A stretch of 64,000 bases of DNA from Demequina sp. (GTDB lineage Bacteria; Actinomycetota; Actinomycetes; Actinomycetales; Demequinaceae), in NCBI GenBank assembly GCA_024707205.1, contig JANQAD010000001.1:2135979-2199978 (forward strand), read 5' to 3'. Shown piece after piece: positions 18,225-27,020 of the stretch. Under the pieces are notes generated by a model that was not told the origin of the DNA, ran no database searches, and saw only the letters and a list, made by a program, of their open reading frames with translations. The position numbers were made by a program, and so were the translations under genes. Position 1 is the stretch's first letter. Each line of letters starts with the position of its first letter.

Positions 18225-19612
18225 CGACGCGTCTCGCGCACCCTTTGAGTGACGGCGAAGCCCATCTCTACGAGTGCGGAACGGACTCCGTCGTCGTCGA
18301 GTTCACCGTTGAGAACGGCCGCGCAGGCCGCGCGGATGTCCGCGACTGGCACATCCAGCTCGTCCTCAACCTCAAGAATGAACACCTTGCCGTTCTCTGT
18401 GCTCGTCGCGAGCTCAGGGTTGTACGTGAGCTCCTCGTAGAGCTTCTCACCCGGTCGGAGCTGCGTGACGTCGATCTTCACGTGTGGAGCCGTGGCCTTG
18501 ATGAGGCTTTCTGCGAGATCAAGGATGCGAACCGGCTCGCCCATGTCTAGCACGCAGATGTCGCCGTTGTCGCCAAGCAGAGCGGACTGAATGATGAGCT
18601 GGGCAGCCTCGTCAATGGTCATGAAGTACCTGGTCACATCGCGATGCGTGACGGTGAGCGGGCCACCAGACTCGATTTGGCGTCGGAACGTTTCCATCAC
18701 CGACCCATTGCTTTGGAGGACATTCCCGAAGCGGACTGCGGTTAGTTTTGTGGCTCTGGAGTTTCTGGCGAGGTCCCTCATGAGTAGTTCGCCGAGCCGC
18801 TTGGTCGCGCCCATCACGTTTGCCGGGCGCACTGCTTTGTCCGTTGACACGTACACGCCATGACTCGCGCCCGCGGCGATCGCCTGGGCAAGGACCGTCT
18901 CGGCTCCCACGGCATTGTTCGCCAAGGCCTCGCCAGCATTGTCCTCTGCCATCGGTACGTGCTTGTAGGCGGCGGCATGGAACACGAGGTCCGGGCGATG
19001 CTGCGCGAAGACGCGCGCTACGCGGTTGCGATTCTTGACGTCGCCAACGACTACGCGCAGGCGTGGATCGTCGAGCTTGTTCGCGAGGTGGAACAGCCCG
19101 TTCTCCCACCAGTCGAATGCGACCACGGACTCGGCGCCAAGGTGCAGCAAGTGCTCCGTGAGGCGCGAGCCTATAGACCCGGCGGCGCCGGTCACGAGTG
19201 CCCGACGACCGGCCACCATCTCGCGCGCTGCTAACAGGTCATGTTTGACGGGCTGCCGACCAACGAGTTGTAGGACGTCGACGTCGGTGAGGTCCGCAAT
19301 CCTGACAGTTTCGGTGCTGATGGTCTTGTATGTACGGGGGAGAATGGAGATGGCGAGCCCCTGCTCAAGCCCTCCGATAAACTCGCGAAGCCGCCCGGCC
19401 CCGATCGTGGGAATCGCGAAATAGATCGCGTCCACATTGTGCCCGTGCACCACCGAGTTAACCTCTGCCAGCGTGCCGAGAACGTCACTTGAGGTCACTT
19501 CGTCGTCGAGAAATCCGACGACGACGTCGCCGTTGGCTCGTGCGTCGTCTGCGATGCCGAGTCCCGCGACCCCATGCCCAACTACAAGGACCCGCCGCGC
19601 CTCGTCGCTCAT
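18221..19612 (-). CDS. UDP-sugar 4,6-dehydratase, CapD/FlaA1-like, without the membrane domain
   Basis: Polysaccharide-biosynthesis dehydratase or epimerase acting on UDP-GlcNAc-type sugars, about 463 residues. The N-terminal part has a nucleotide-binding fold (VLVVGHGVAGLGIADDA). The catalytic SDR part shows ALVTGAAGSIGSRLTEHLL, FHAAAYKHVPMAEDN, VSTDKAVRPANVMGATKR (the SxxMxxxK form of the active site), TAVRFGNVLQSNGSV and LRPGEKLYEEL. The four transmembrane helices found at the front of long CapD/PglF proteins are absent, so this form is soluble or associates with a separate membrane partner. The ATG at 19612 gives MSDEARRVLVV; the frame is open further to 19639. It is the first gene of the lower-GC polysaccharide cluster. 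Confidence 0.88.
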   Translation of the reverse strand: MSDEARRVLVVGHGVAGLGIADDARANGDVVVGFLDDEVTSSDVLGTLAEVNSVVHGHNVDAIYFAIPTIGAGRLREFIGGLEQGLAISILPRTYKTISTETVRIADLTDVDVLQLVGRQPVKHDLLAAREMVAGRRALVTGAAGSIGSRLTEHLLHLGAESVVAFDWWENGLFHLANKLDDPRLRVVVGDVKNRNRVARVFAQHRPDLVFHAAAYKHVPMAEDNAGEALANNAVGAETVLAQAIAAGASHGVYVSTDKAVRPANVMGATKRLGELLMRDLARNSRATKLTAVRFGNVLQSNGSVMETFRRQIESGGPLTVTHRDVTRYFMTIDEAAQLIIQSALLGDNGDICVLDMGEPVRILDLAESLIKATAPHVKIDVTQLRPGEKLYEELTYNPELATSTENGKVFILEVEDELDVPVADIRAACAAVLNGELDDDGVRSALVEMGFAVTQRVRETRR

Positions 19613-19740
19613 TCGAACATCGTATCCGAGCGGTTGCACAGTCTCGGATGCGGATGCTGGCGGGCGATGGCGCGCGTCCTCGTTCGTGGGAGTACTGCAG
19701 GTTCCTACCTCGCCGCAGCCGTGCGCCGTAGGGTGAGGAC

Positions 19741-20631
19741 ATGGCGGCAGATCCGGAGGTGACGGAGTTCCTGCGCACGCGGCGCGCGCGCATCACGCCG
19801 CAGTCAGCGGGGCTGCCGGCATACGGAGGCAATCGCCGCGTTCCGGGCCTGCGGCGCGAAGAGGTCGCGATGCTCGCAGGAGTGTCCGTCGACTACTACG
19901 TGCGGCTCGAGCGCGGAAACCTCGCGGGTGCCTCGGACTCGGTGCTCGACGCGCTGGCGGTAGCTCTCCAACTTGACCCAGCGGAACGGGACCATCTCCA
20001 CGACCTCGCGAGAGCGTCGGGTCCTCCGCGAAAGGCGAGCCGGCCGTCGGCCCTTTCGGTGCGGCCAACGGTGCAGCTCATCCTGGACTCGATCAGCTCG
20101 CCCGCGTGGGTGCGCAATGGACGGCTGGATCACCTGGCGCACAACCGGGCGTCTCGCGCGCTCTACGCGCCCATGCTCTTGAGCGCCGAGCGGCCCGTGA
20201 ACACGGCGCGGTTCGTGTTCCTCGATCCCGCGGGGCGCGAGTACTTCCCGGACTGGGATAAGGCGGCGGCCGACTGCACGGCGCTGCTGCGCATGGAGGC
20301 CGGACGGCACCCGAGGGACGCCGCGCTGACGCAGCTCATCGGGGAGTTGTCGACACGCTCGGAGGAGTTCCGCACCCTCTGGGCGCGCCACGATGTGACC
20401 TTCCACCGGTCGGGGCGCAAGCGCATCTTCCATCCCGCGGTGGGCGTGCTCGACCTGGAGTTCGAGGGAATGGAGCTGCCTTCGGACCCCGACCTCACGC
20501 TGCTCGTGTACGCGGTGCAGCCCGGCTCGCCAACGGCCGACAAGATCGCGTTGTTGGAGCTGTGGGCGGACGAGCAGGAGGCGCTCGGCGCCGGCTACTC
20601 GTCGCCAGCGGGCGGATGGGTGCGCAAGTAG
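19741..20631 (+). CDS. XRE-family regulator with MmyB-like ligand-binding domain
   Basis: A 296-residue transcription regulator. The N-terminal helix-turn-helix reads RRVPGLRREEVAMLAGVSVDYYVRLERG, the signature of the actinobacterial MmyB group. The C-terminal PAS-like domain (AWVRNGRLDHLAHNRASRALYAPML... and FHRSGRKRIFHPAVGVLDLEFEGMEL) probably binds a fatty-acid-like ligand, by family analogy. ATG 19741 follows GGTGAGG closely. In this family the target is often a neighbouring short-chain dehydrogenase; here the divergent neighbour is the polysaccharide cluster. Its 3' end overlaps the convergent FocA-like gene by 37 bp. Confidence 0.9.
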   Translation: MAADPEVTEFLRTRRARITPQSAGLPAYGGNRRVPGLRREEVAMLAGVSVDYYVRLERGNLAGASDSVLDALAVALQLDPAERDHLHDLARASGPPRKASRPSALSVRPTVQLILDSISSPAWVRNGRLDHLAHNRASRALYAPMLLSAERPVNTARFVFLDPAGREYFPDWDKAAADCTALLRMEAGRHPRDAALTQLIGELSTRSEEFRTLWARHDVTFHRSGRKRIFHPAVGVLDLEFEGMELPSDPDLTLLVYAVQPGSPTADKIALLELWADEQEALGAGYSSPAGGWVRK

Positions 20632-21449
20632 CGCCTGTCGTCATTCGCGTAGGCGTAGTACCAGCCGATGAGCAAGCCGCCGCCAACGAAGTTGCCCGCC
20701 AGGACGATCGCGACATTGGCCATGGCGGCGAACACATCAATTCCGTGGCTCAGGCCCACGACGATGAACAGCACCGAGTTGGCGACCGAGTGCTCGAACC
20801 CGGAGAAGGCGAACACGAAGACCGTCATGATCATCGCGATGGCCTTCATGAGGTCGGACCTCACATAGCCGTTGTAGACGAGCAGCATGCCCAGGTTGAT
20901 CATGAAGTTGCACAGGATCGCGCGCACGAACAGGTCGCCCCACCCGGACAGGCCCTCCGAGATATACGCGAGTTTGTGATCAACCGCCGCGTCCATCTGA
21001 TCGCCAACGGCCCCATCTATCAGCGACGATGCCGCCACCAGTCCGCCAAGCAGGAGCCCGCCAAGCAGGTTGCCGAGGAAGCACATGATGAGGATGCGGC
21101 CCGATCGCCAGCAGCTGATGCGGTGGTAGTACCCGCCCACCGCGACGATCATCATGTTGGACGTCAGCAGCTCCGACTTGCTGAAGTAGATGAAGACGAG
21201 CGCGAACCCGAAGATCAGCGCTCCGACGATCCGTCCAACGGCCAGCCATGAGCCGTCGCCGATGGCGGCGAATGCGGCGATCACCGAGAAGTACACGAGG
21301 TACATGAGGCCGATGAGCAGGCCGGCCATGGCCGCGCGCATGAGGAAGACGCGGTGCAGGCTGCCGCTCATCTGGGTCTTCGTCTCGAGCGAGTCCAGGA
21401 CGGTCGAGATGAACTGCTTGCCCGGGAACAGGTGCGCGTGATCGGTCAC
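20595..21449 (-). CDS. Formate/nitrite transporter family channel
   Basis: A 284-residue pentameric channel of the FocA/NirC/HdeD-like FNT family, with about six membrane helices (AAMAGLLIGLMYLVYFSVIA, LIFGFALVFIYF, ILIMCFLGNLLGGLLLGGLV, AILCNFMINLGMLLVYNGY, IAMIMTVFVFAFSGFEHSVAN, VAIVLAGNFVGGGLLIGWYYAY). The FEHSVAN and GNFVGGG motifs include the conserved central histidine and asparagine regions of the family. It starts at GTG 21449. The substrate (formate, nitrite or hydrosulfide) cannot be told from sequence, and no formate lyase or nitrite reductase is nearby. Confidence 0.92.
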   Translation of the reverse strand: MTDHAHLFPGKQFISTVLDSLETKTQMSGSLHRVFLMRAAMAGLLIGLMYLVYFSVIAAFAAIGDGSWLAVGRIVGALIFGFALVFIYFSKSELLTSNMMIVAVGGYYHRISCWRSGRILIMCFLGNLLGGLLLGGLVAASSLIDGAVGDQMDAAVDHKLAYISEGLSGWGDLFVRAILCNFMINLGMLLVYNGYVRSDLMKAIAMIMTVFVFAFSGFEHSVANSVLFIVVGLSHGIDVFAAMANVAIVLAGNFVGGGLLIGWYYAYANDDRRYLRTHPPAGDE

Positions 21450-21522
21450 GGGTCAAGCCTGGCATGCGACGCCGATCCGCGCGGGGACCGCAGTCCCAGG
21501 ACCTTCGGCGCCCCCTCGCATC

Positions 21523-21577
21523 CTCTCGGTACAACCGCGTCGCTTCGCGCGCGGAAACGACCCCTATGTACCGACAG
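21523..21577. repeat. REP-like inverted repeat, family A copy 2
   Basis: Arms 21523-21546 and 21554-21577 around a 7-nt loop. The left arm starts CTCTCGGTACA, the right arm ends TGTACCGACAG, and the inner parts are CGCTTC and GAAACG. It closely matches the hairpin at 1935-1990 and, like it, is followed by a GGGTG.TGGGCGGG stretch. It lies between the FNT channel gene and the 3' end of the MFS exporter. Confidence 0.85.
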
Positions 21578-22987
21578 GGTGTGGGCGGGAGGGGAGGAGG
21601 AATGTCATCCCCGTGGCGATCACGCTGAAGCCGACCGCCCACCAGAACGCCGTGTCGAATGCGCGCGCGAGTCCGTCCAGATCGGTCACGCCGAGCGCCG
21701 CGTTGGTGAGGATCGCGGCGAGGATCGCGACGCCGAACGAGCCGCCCAACTGCTGGGCCACCCGGGTGACGATGCTGGCGTCCGGCATCTCGTGGCGCTC
21801 GAGGCCCTCGTACGCGACGCTCATGAGCGGAATGAACACCGCGCCAAGGCCAAAGCCGCGCACCGCGAGCACGCACATCAGCAACCACATGGGCGTGGTG
21901 GCGGTCGCCAGCGCGAAGGGGACGGTCGCAAGCGTGAGAACCGCGAAGCCGCCCATCGCCACCCAACGGGCTCCGAGCCGGTCCGTGAGCCGCCCAGCGA
22001 GAGTACGCGAGAGCAGGGCACCAACACCTTGTGGAACGAGCAGCAGGCCCGCGCCGAGCGCGTCCTCGCCGCGCACCTGCTGCCAGTACAAGGGGAGAAG
22101 GAGCATGGCGCCGTAGAGCGCCACGCCCGACAGGAACATGAGTGTGGACGATGCTGCCAGGGGGCGGTGGCTGAAGAGCTTGATGTCGATGAGCGCCCTC
22201 TCGCCGCGGCGCAGCGCCCACGCGACGAAGGCCACAACGAGGCCCACGCCCGCGAGCAGCGGAACGAGCACGCTGGCATGCGTGAACCCGCCCTTGGAGC
22301 CGGCCTCCGTGAGGCCGTAGATGATGCCGATGATGCCGGGGACGATGAGGAGCAGGCCGACGGTGTCGAGGGCCACGCGGCGGCCGTCAAGCCCTCCTGG
22401 CATGGCGCGCACGGCGAGCACGATGCCGACGAGGCCGACGGGCAGGTTCACCAGGAACATCCATTGCCACGTGAGCGAGTGCAGGATGATGCCGCCGATG
22501 ACAGGGCCGAGGATGGGACCGAGCGCGGCGGGGAGGCTCACCGCGGCCATCAGCCGCCCACGTTCTTCCCCCCGGCTGCCTGCATGAGGATCGTCGCCAT
22601 GAGCGGCAGCATCACGCCGCCGCCAAGACCCTGGACCGCGCGGAAGGCGATGAGGCTCGCGGGGTTCCACGCGAGCGCGCACAGGGCAGAGCCGAGGAGG
22701 AACACGCTCAGCCCCAGGAGCCAGAGACGCTTGGAGCCGAGGCGGCCCTGCGCCCAGCCGGTGAGGGGAATCGTCACGAACATCGCCAGCAGGTAGGCGG
22801 TGCTCACCCACTGGATCGTGGTGATGGAGGCGCCGAGAGCGGCGCCGAGCTCGTGCAGTCCGACGCTGACGATGGTGGTGTCGAGGATGACCGTGATCGC
22901 GCCGACGACGATCGCGATCGCCATGCGCTTGAGCGCGGGATCGATGGGCTCGTCGCGCGTGACTGTGGGGGAGGGGGACGTGGTCAT
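21564..22987 (-). CDS. MFS drug exporter, DHA2/EmrB-QacA type (frameshifted near 22570)
   Basis: A proton-driven multidrug exporter with 14 predicted helices, about 474 residues after repair. The N-terminus MTTSPSPTVTRDEP leads into AIAIVVGAITVILDTTIVSV with the LDxTIVxV signature of DHA2 pumps, then IQWVSTAYLLAMFVTIPLTG. The frame breaks at AGGK; the continuation EERGRLMAAVSLPAALGPILGP lies one frame over because a base is missing from the C6 run at 22568-22573. The start ATG 22987 has AAGGAAG upstream. It is divergent from a TetR-type gene with a perfect-arm palindrome between them, so substrate-induced derepression is likely. The 3' end overlaps the REP-like hairpin. Confidence 0.9.
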
Positions 22988-23009
22988 GCGGCTTCCTTTA
23001 GGTACAGTG

Positions 23010-23025
23010 GTGACTCTTAAGTCAC
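23010..23025. promoter_or_regulatory. Palindrome in the divergent MFS-tetR promoter region
   Basis: GTGACT-CTTA-AGTCAC, with perfect 6-nt arms, lies in the 65-bp gap between the MFS start at 22987 and the tetR start at 23053. Its position and symmetry fit an operator for the neighbouring TetR-family protein controlling both genes. Confidence 0.65.
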
Positions 23026-23052
23026 GATACGCCGAGGCGGTAAGATACACAA

Positions 23053-23677
23053 ATGGACCCTAAACAAGGCGGCAAGGGGCACCGACGCCGCGGCGCCGAG
23101 CTCGAGTCCGCGCTGCTCGACGCCGCTTGGGTGGAGCTCACGGAGACTGGGTATACGGCGCTCACGTTCGAGGGCATCGCCCAACGGGCGGGTACCAGCC
23201 GCACCGTGCTGTACCGACGCTGGGGAGACCAAGGCGGACCTCGTGCTCGCCGCCGTGGCGCACATGATCACGAAGGGTCCGGCGGAGTTGCCAGACACCG
23301 GTTCGCTGCGCGGGGACCTGGTGGCCCTGATGCGGAACTCGAACGAGCGAAGCATCAGCTCGAACGCTCTGCTGTTCTCGTACCTAGGTGGCTACTTCCG
23401 GGAGACCGGGACAAGTCCGAAGGACCTGCGGGCGGCGCTCATCGGGGATCGCACCGACGCCTTCGATGACCTCTACGCGAGGGCGGCCGCTCGCGGTGAG
23501 GTGGACCTCGCGCTGCTCACACCCCGATTGCGCACGCTCCCGATCGACCTGTTCCGGCACGAGGCGATGATGACCTTGGAGCCGGTACCCGATGCGGTCA
23601 TCGACGAGATTCTCGACCAGATATTCCTGCCCCTGGTGACGCCTAAGGAGCCCGCAACCCAGCGTCGGGCCGGCTAG
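23053..23677 (+). CDS. TetR-family regulator of the divergent MFS exporter (frameshifted near 23223)
   Basis: A TetR/AcrR repressor, about 207 residues after repair. The DNA-binding part reads LESALLDAAWVELTETGYTA, then LTFEGIAQRAGTSRTVLYRRW. It then breaks frame because of one extra G in the GGGG run at 23222-23225; the natural continuation is ETKADLVLAAVAHMITKG. The C-terminal part (LPIDLFRHEAMMTLEPVPDAVIDEILDQIFLPLV) matches the TetR_C_16-like effector domain. The divergent gene is a DHA2 exporter and the shared 65-bp gap holds a palindrome. The stop overlaps the stop of the convergent ZIP-like gene in a shared CTAG (23674-23677). Confidence 0.88.
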
Positions 23678-24359
23678 GACGCGGCGAGCGTGGCCGCGAA
23701 GCCAACCACGGCCCACATCCCCGCGAGCAGCTTCCCGTTCTTGTAGGCGAACGGGATCATGGACGTGGTGAGCATCGCGACGAGGCCGCCAATGGTGAAG
23801 GCCGCGATCCTCGCGCCGCCGATGTCCCCCAACTGGTGGGCGAACAGAAACCCAACGGCCGCGAAGACACCGGACATGACCACGACGGATCCCCACAGCA
23901 GCGCCTGCTTCCGCGCGGGCCAGCCGTCCTTGCGCAGCTGTTCAGCCGGCGCGAACACCTGCGGGATGTTGGACACCCACACGGACACGGCCAGGGCTGG
24001 GCTGAAGACCATGCCGGAGCCCAGCTGGATGCCGAAGATGAGCGACTCGGGGAGGGCGTCGTTGATGTTGCCCACCACGATGCCCATCGCGCCCTCGTCG
24101 CCAAAGCGCTTCTCGATGATCTTATCCGCCGTGATGTACACGGTCGCGCCAACGAGGAGCCAGATGCTTAGTTCGAGGCTGTCGAGTGACTTCTGAGCCT
24201 CGGGAACCAGTTGGAACGCGGCGGCGCCGAGAAGAGCGCCAGCGCCGAGGCCGCCATCTGCCCAACGATCGACTCCTTCACGCTCAATCGGTAGGCGAGG
24301 AGCGCGACGATCAGGAGCGACGACTGGGCGAGCGCGCCCAGCAAGAAGGCCTGCAGCAC
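23674..24359 (-). CDS. ZIP-family metal transporter-like protein (frameshifted near 24250)
   Basis: An integral membrane protein of about 228 residues after repair. It begins VLQAFLLGALAQSSLLIVALLAY at GTG 24359. The frame changes in the stretch QMAA..GAGALLGAAAFQLVPEAQ, where one C is missing near 24249-24252. Later helices include LELSIWLLVGATVYITADKI, MGIVVGNINDALPESLIFGI and SVVVMSGVFAAVGFLFAHQLG. The GN(I/H)xxxxPE element in NINDALPES resembles the metal-site helix IV of ZIP transporters, but the usual histidine is replaced by asparagine-isoleucine-asparagine. Zinc or another divalent metal is therefore uncertain. Confidence 0.75.
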
Positions 24360-24392
24360 GAGTCACACACTAGCGGCCGGCGCCGCCATGGG

Positions 24393-24956
24393 TCAGGGGA
24401 CGAGCAGCTTTGCCACCGCTCGGGCCGCGTCGATGCGCTCGTGAGACGTACCTCCCAGGTCGCTGTCGGACTTGGTCGCGACCAGCACCGTCATGACGGC
24501 CATGCGCATGCGCAGCCGGTCTTCGATCGAGGCGTCGGCGGGAAGCGAGGCGTCCCACAGGCGCTGCTTGAGCTCGTGAACCAGTGCCGTCGTCGACGAG
24601 AGCTGCTGAAGGGCGACCTCGTTCTGCTGGACGCAGCGCAGCACGGATCCCGAAATGCCGCGCGTCGCGTCGACAAGCCGGTCGATCATCTCGAGCCGTC
24701 GCTCGCGCGTTGGCGGTCCGTCCTGCAGCCACGTGGCCACGGAGTCCATCTCCGCGATGACCTGCTCGAGCAGGGAGTCGACTATCTCTTCCTTGCTCTT
24801 GAAGTGGTAGTAGAGGGCGGCCTTGGTGAAGCCAAGGTCCTCGGCGATCTCGCGCAGAGAGGTCTGCGCGTACCCGTATTCCGTGAAACGGTCCAGCGCC
24901 ACCTCTTGGATGCGCTCTCGCGTGTCCCCACGACGACGGGTCGCGGACTGGCTCAT
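24393..24956 (-). CDS. TetR-family transcriptional regulator
   Basis: A 187-residue repressor with the N-terminal helix-turn-helix RIQEVALDRFTEYGYAQTSL, REIAEDLGFTKAALYYHFKSKEEI. The C-terminal ligand domain is not assignable by eye. It is divergent from the DHA2 exporter starting at 25181, with a 224-bp gap holding a promoter-like pair and GC-rich inverted elements. It most likely represses that exporter and itself; its ligand is presumably an exported compound. Confidence 0.9.
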   Translation of the reverse strand: MSQSATRRRGDTRERIQEVALDRFTEYGYAQTSLREIAEDLGFTKAALYYHFKSKEEIVDSLLEQVIAEMDSVATWLQDGPPTRERRLEMIDRLVDATRGISGSVLRCVQQNEVALQQLSSTTALVHELKQRLWDASLPADASIEDRLRMRMAVMTVLVATKSDSDLGGTSHERIDAARAVAKLLVP

Positions 24957-24999
24957 CTCGCCCTCTCTAACGTGTCGGGAAGTTTTTTCGCCCGCTGGC

Positions 25000-25029
25000 T
25001 TGACGGGCGGCTAGTAAAGAGAATAGCAT
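25000..25029 (+). promoter_or_regulatory. Putative promoter toward the DHA2 exporter
   Basis: TTGACG (25000-25005) and TAGCAT (25024-25029) are separated by 18 nt in the tetR-exporter gap, about 150 bp before the exporter start. Related GGCTAGTAAAG and GGCTAGGAAGG stretches flank the -10 side (25009-25061), with CCGGCCGG at about 25046; these may be regulator-binding sequence. Direction is inferred from the -35/-10 order. Confidence 0.45.
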
Positions 25030-25180
25030 CCCAGTTGTAACTTACCGGCCGGCTAGGAAGGGCTCACAGGCCCGACGCTCCGGCAGCTTCGCGAATCGCC
25101 TCGCCCTTCGCATCTCTCCCCGGCATAGGTGCCCCTCTGGTCCTTGGCGACCCTTGGGGTGCCGCCATGAAAGGCACACC

Positions 25181-26674
25181 ATGGACACCACCCCCGATCC
25201 CCGCCGTTGGTGGGGTCTCGCGGCCATCGGGCTCGCGCAGCTCATGGTCGTTCTCGACATGACCATCGTCAACATCGCGATGCCCACCATGCAGGCGGAT
25301 CTCGGCATCTCCGATGCCGACCGCCAGTGGATCATCACCGCGTACACGCTCGCCTTTGGCGGTCTGCTGCTGCTTGGCGGGAGGCTCGGCGACGTGTTCG
25401 GCCGCAAGCGCGCGCTGATCGTGGGCCTGATTGGCTTTGCCGGTGCGTCCGCTCTAGGCGGGTTCTCGCAGACCTTCGAGATGCTCGTCTCGGCTCGTGC
25501 ACTTCAGGGCGCCTTCGCGGCGCTGCTCGCTCCTGCAGCGCTGTCCATGCTCAACGTCACGTTCACGGAGGTCAAGGAGCGCGCCCGCGCTCTCGGCGTC
25601 TACGGCGCGATCGCAGGCGGCGGCGCGGCCATCGGCCTGATCCTCGGCGGCCTGCTCACGCAGTTCGTCAACTGGCGCTGGACGCTCATGGTCAACGTGC
25701 CGATTGCCATCGTCGCCGTGATCGGCGCAGTGATGTTCCTCCGTGACCACCGAGCTGGGGGCATTCGCACCAGGCTCGACGTGCCGGGTGCCGTGCTCGC
25801 GACGGCTGGGCTGGTGTCCATCGTCTACGGTCTCAGCGAGGCTGAGCAGCGCGGCTGGACTTCGACCGTCGTGCTCTCGGCATTCGCGATCGGCGCCGTT
25901 CTCCTGACCGTGTTTGTGCTCGTGGAGCGCCGCACCCCGAACGCGCTGCTCCCACTGCACCTGCTGCGCGAGCGCAACCGCATCGGCGCGCTCACCACCG
26001 TGGCGCTTGTCCAGATCGGCATGTTCGGCGTGTTCCTGTTCCTCACGTACTACCTGCAGGGGATCCGGGGCTTCTCGCCCGTGAGGACCGGGTTCGCATT
26101 CCTCCCCATGGTCGTGGGCATGATGATCGGCGCCGTCGGGATTTCCGCGCGGTTCCTGCCGCGCGTTGGCCCGCGCCGACTCATGATTCCAGGACTCACG
26201 ATCGCGGCGGGCGCGCTGGTGTTCCTCACCCAGATTCACGTGGACTCCTCCTACGCGCTGCACGTTCTGCCCGGTCTCGTGGCCCTCGGGCTTGGCATGG
26301 GCCTGACGTTCATGCCGAGCATGGCCACCGCAACCGGGGGAGTGCGCGGCTCCGACGCCGGAATCGTCTCTGCAACGCTCAACACGAGCCAGCAAGTTGG
26401 TGGGTCCATCGGCATCGCGCTACTCAACACGGTCGCGGCCACCGCCACGACGAGCTGGATCGTCGCGCACGGCTCCACCACCACGGCAGAGCTCGCCCAG
26501 GCGACCGTGCACGGATTCACCACCGCGATGTGGGTGTCCGTTGGCGCGATCCTGTTGGCGATCGTCACAGCTGCCGTACTCATCACGCGCCAGATGGCGG
26601 GCCCCGGTCACGCTCCCGCGATCGACGCGCCGGAGTTCGATGAGGACGCGACCCCAGCGGGCGTGCACCTCTAG
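25181..26674 (+). CDS. MFS drug exporter, DHA2/EmrB-QacA type
   Basis: A 497-residue transporter with about 14 helices. The start MDTTPDPRRWWGLAAIGLAQ leads to LMVVLDMTIVNIAMPTMQ, the LDxTIVNVALP-like signature of the DHA2 group, then GGRLGDVFGRKRALIVG (the motif A loop). Later segments GIRGFSPVRTGFAFLPMVVG and NTSQQVGGSIGIALLNTVAA are typical of this pump family. An AAAGG stretch precedes ATG 25181; the frame is open to TTG 25154, but that region has no conserved protein. It is divergent from a TetR regulator and ends at a strong hairpin (26688-26729). The exported compound is unknown. Confidence 0.92.
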   Translation: MDTTPDPRRWWGLAAIGLAQLMVVLDMTIVNIAMPTMQADLGISDADRQWIITAYTLAFGGLLLLGGRLGDVFGRKRALIVGLIGFAGASALGGFSQTFEMLVSARALQGAFAALLAPAALSMLNVTFTEVKERARALGVYGAIAGGGAAIGLILGGLLTQFVNWRWTLMVNVPIAIVAVIGAVMFLRDHRAGGIRTRLDVPGAVLATAGLVSIVYGLSEAEQRGWTSTVVLSAFAIGAVLLTVFVLVERRTPNALLPLHLLRERNRIGALTTVALVQIGMFGVFLFLTYYLQGIRGFSPVRTGFAFLPMVVGMMIGAVGISARFLPRVGPRRLMIPGLTIAAGALVFLTQIHVDSSYALHVLPGLVALGLGMGLTFMPSMATATGGVRGSDAGIVSATLNTSQQVGGSIGIALLNTVAATATTSWIVAHGSTTTAELAQATVHGFTTAMWVSVGAILLAIVTAAVLITRQMAGPGHAPAIDAPEFDEDATPAGVHL

Positions 26675-26687
26675 CCTGCGAACAGCC

Positions 26688-26729
26688 AACGCGCCCCCGG
26701 GCTCTCGAGAGAGACCCCGGGGGCGCGTT
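26688..26729 (+). terminator. Strong hairpin terminator after the DHA2 exporter
   Basis: Arms AACGCGCCCCCGGG (26688-26701) and its complement ending CGCGTT (26715-26729) form a 14-bp GC-rich stem with a 13-nt loop, starting 14 bp after the stop at 26674 and followed by TTC. It probably works in both directions. Confidence 0.8.
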
Positions 26730-26789
26730 CGTATCTGAGTCCATTCACACCTGCGCCCCCTCGGCGCGGCGCCCGTGCCTCCCTGCACG

Positions 26790-26813
26790 CTTTCGGTACA
26801 CAGGGGTCGCTTA
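26790..26813. repeat. REP family A half-site
   Basis: CTTTCGGTACACAGGGGTCG followed by CTTA matches the left arm of the hairpins at 1935 and 21523, but no right arm follows. It looks like a decayed or half element in the exporter-glnA gap. Confidence 0.75.
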
Positions 26814-26971
26814 CGCGCTCGGGAGGTGTCCCGGCGACGATCGCCGTGACCTTTGGAGGCTCGTGACGGACGTAGCCCAGTCGTGTCCCGCACGACGCTG
26901 CAGACGTGGGCTCCTGACGGACGCAATGCGACGGGGTCCTGCGGAACCCGGCCACAGCGTCGGGCATGCGA

Positions 26972-27003
26972 AAAGGGGCCGCCCCAACCGGGACGGCCCC
27001 TTT
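26972..27003 (-). terminator. Rho-independent terminator of glnA
   Basis: Arms AAAGGGGCCG (26972-26981) and CGGCCCCTTT (26994-27003) with a 12-nt loop lie 18 bp beyond the glnA stop at 27021. In the glnA direction the stem is followed by T-rich sequence (TTTTC). Confidence 0.82.
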
Positions 27004-27020
27004 GCGACGACTACGAAAAC

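Larger units (their letters stand above)
26675..27020. other. 346-bp gap between the DHA2 exporter and glnA: two terminators, REP half-site, iterated word
   Basis: No convincing gene is seen. The gap holds the exporter terminator (26688-26729), half of a family A REP-like element (26790-26813), one copy of AGCGTCGGGC (26956-26965) and the glnA terminator (26972-27003). The remaining bases, roughly 26815-26955, show no coding or RNA signal I can support. Confidence 0.7.

Noticed and set aside
21354..22796. + strand open frame of 480 codons
   Set aside because: It lies opposite the FNT channel and the MFS exporter and crosses a REP-like hairpin. It shows no conserved motif and is rich in H, R, E and A as expected for a shadow frame.
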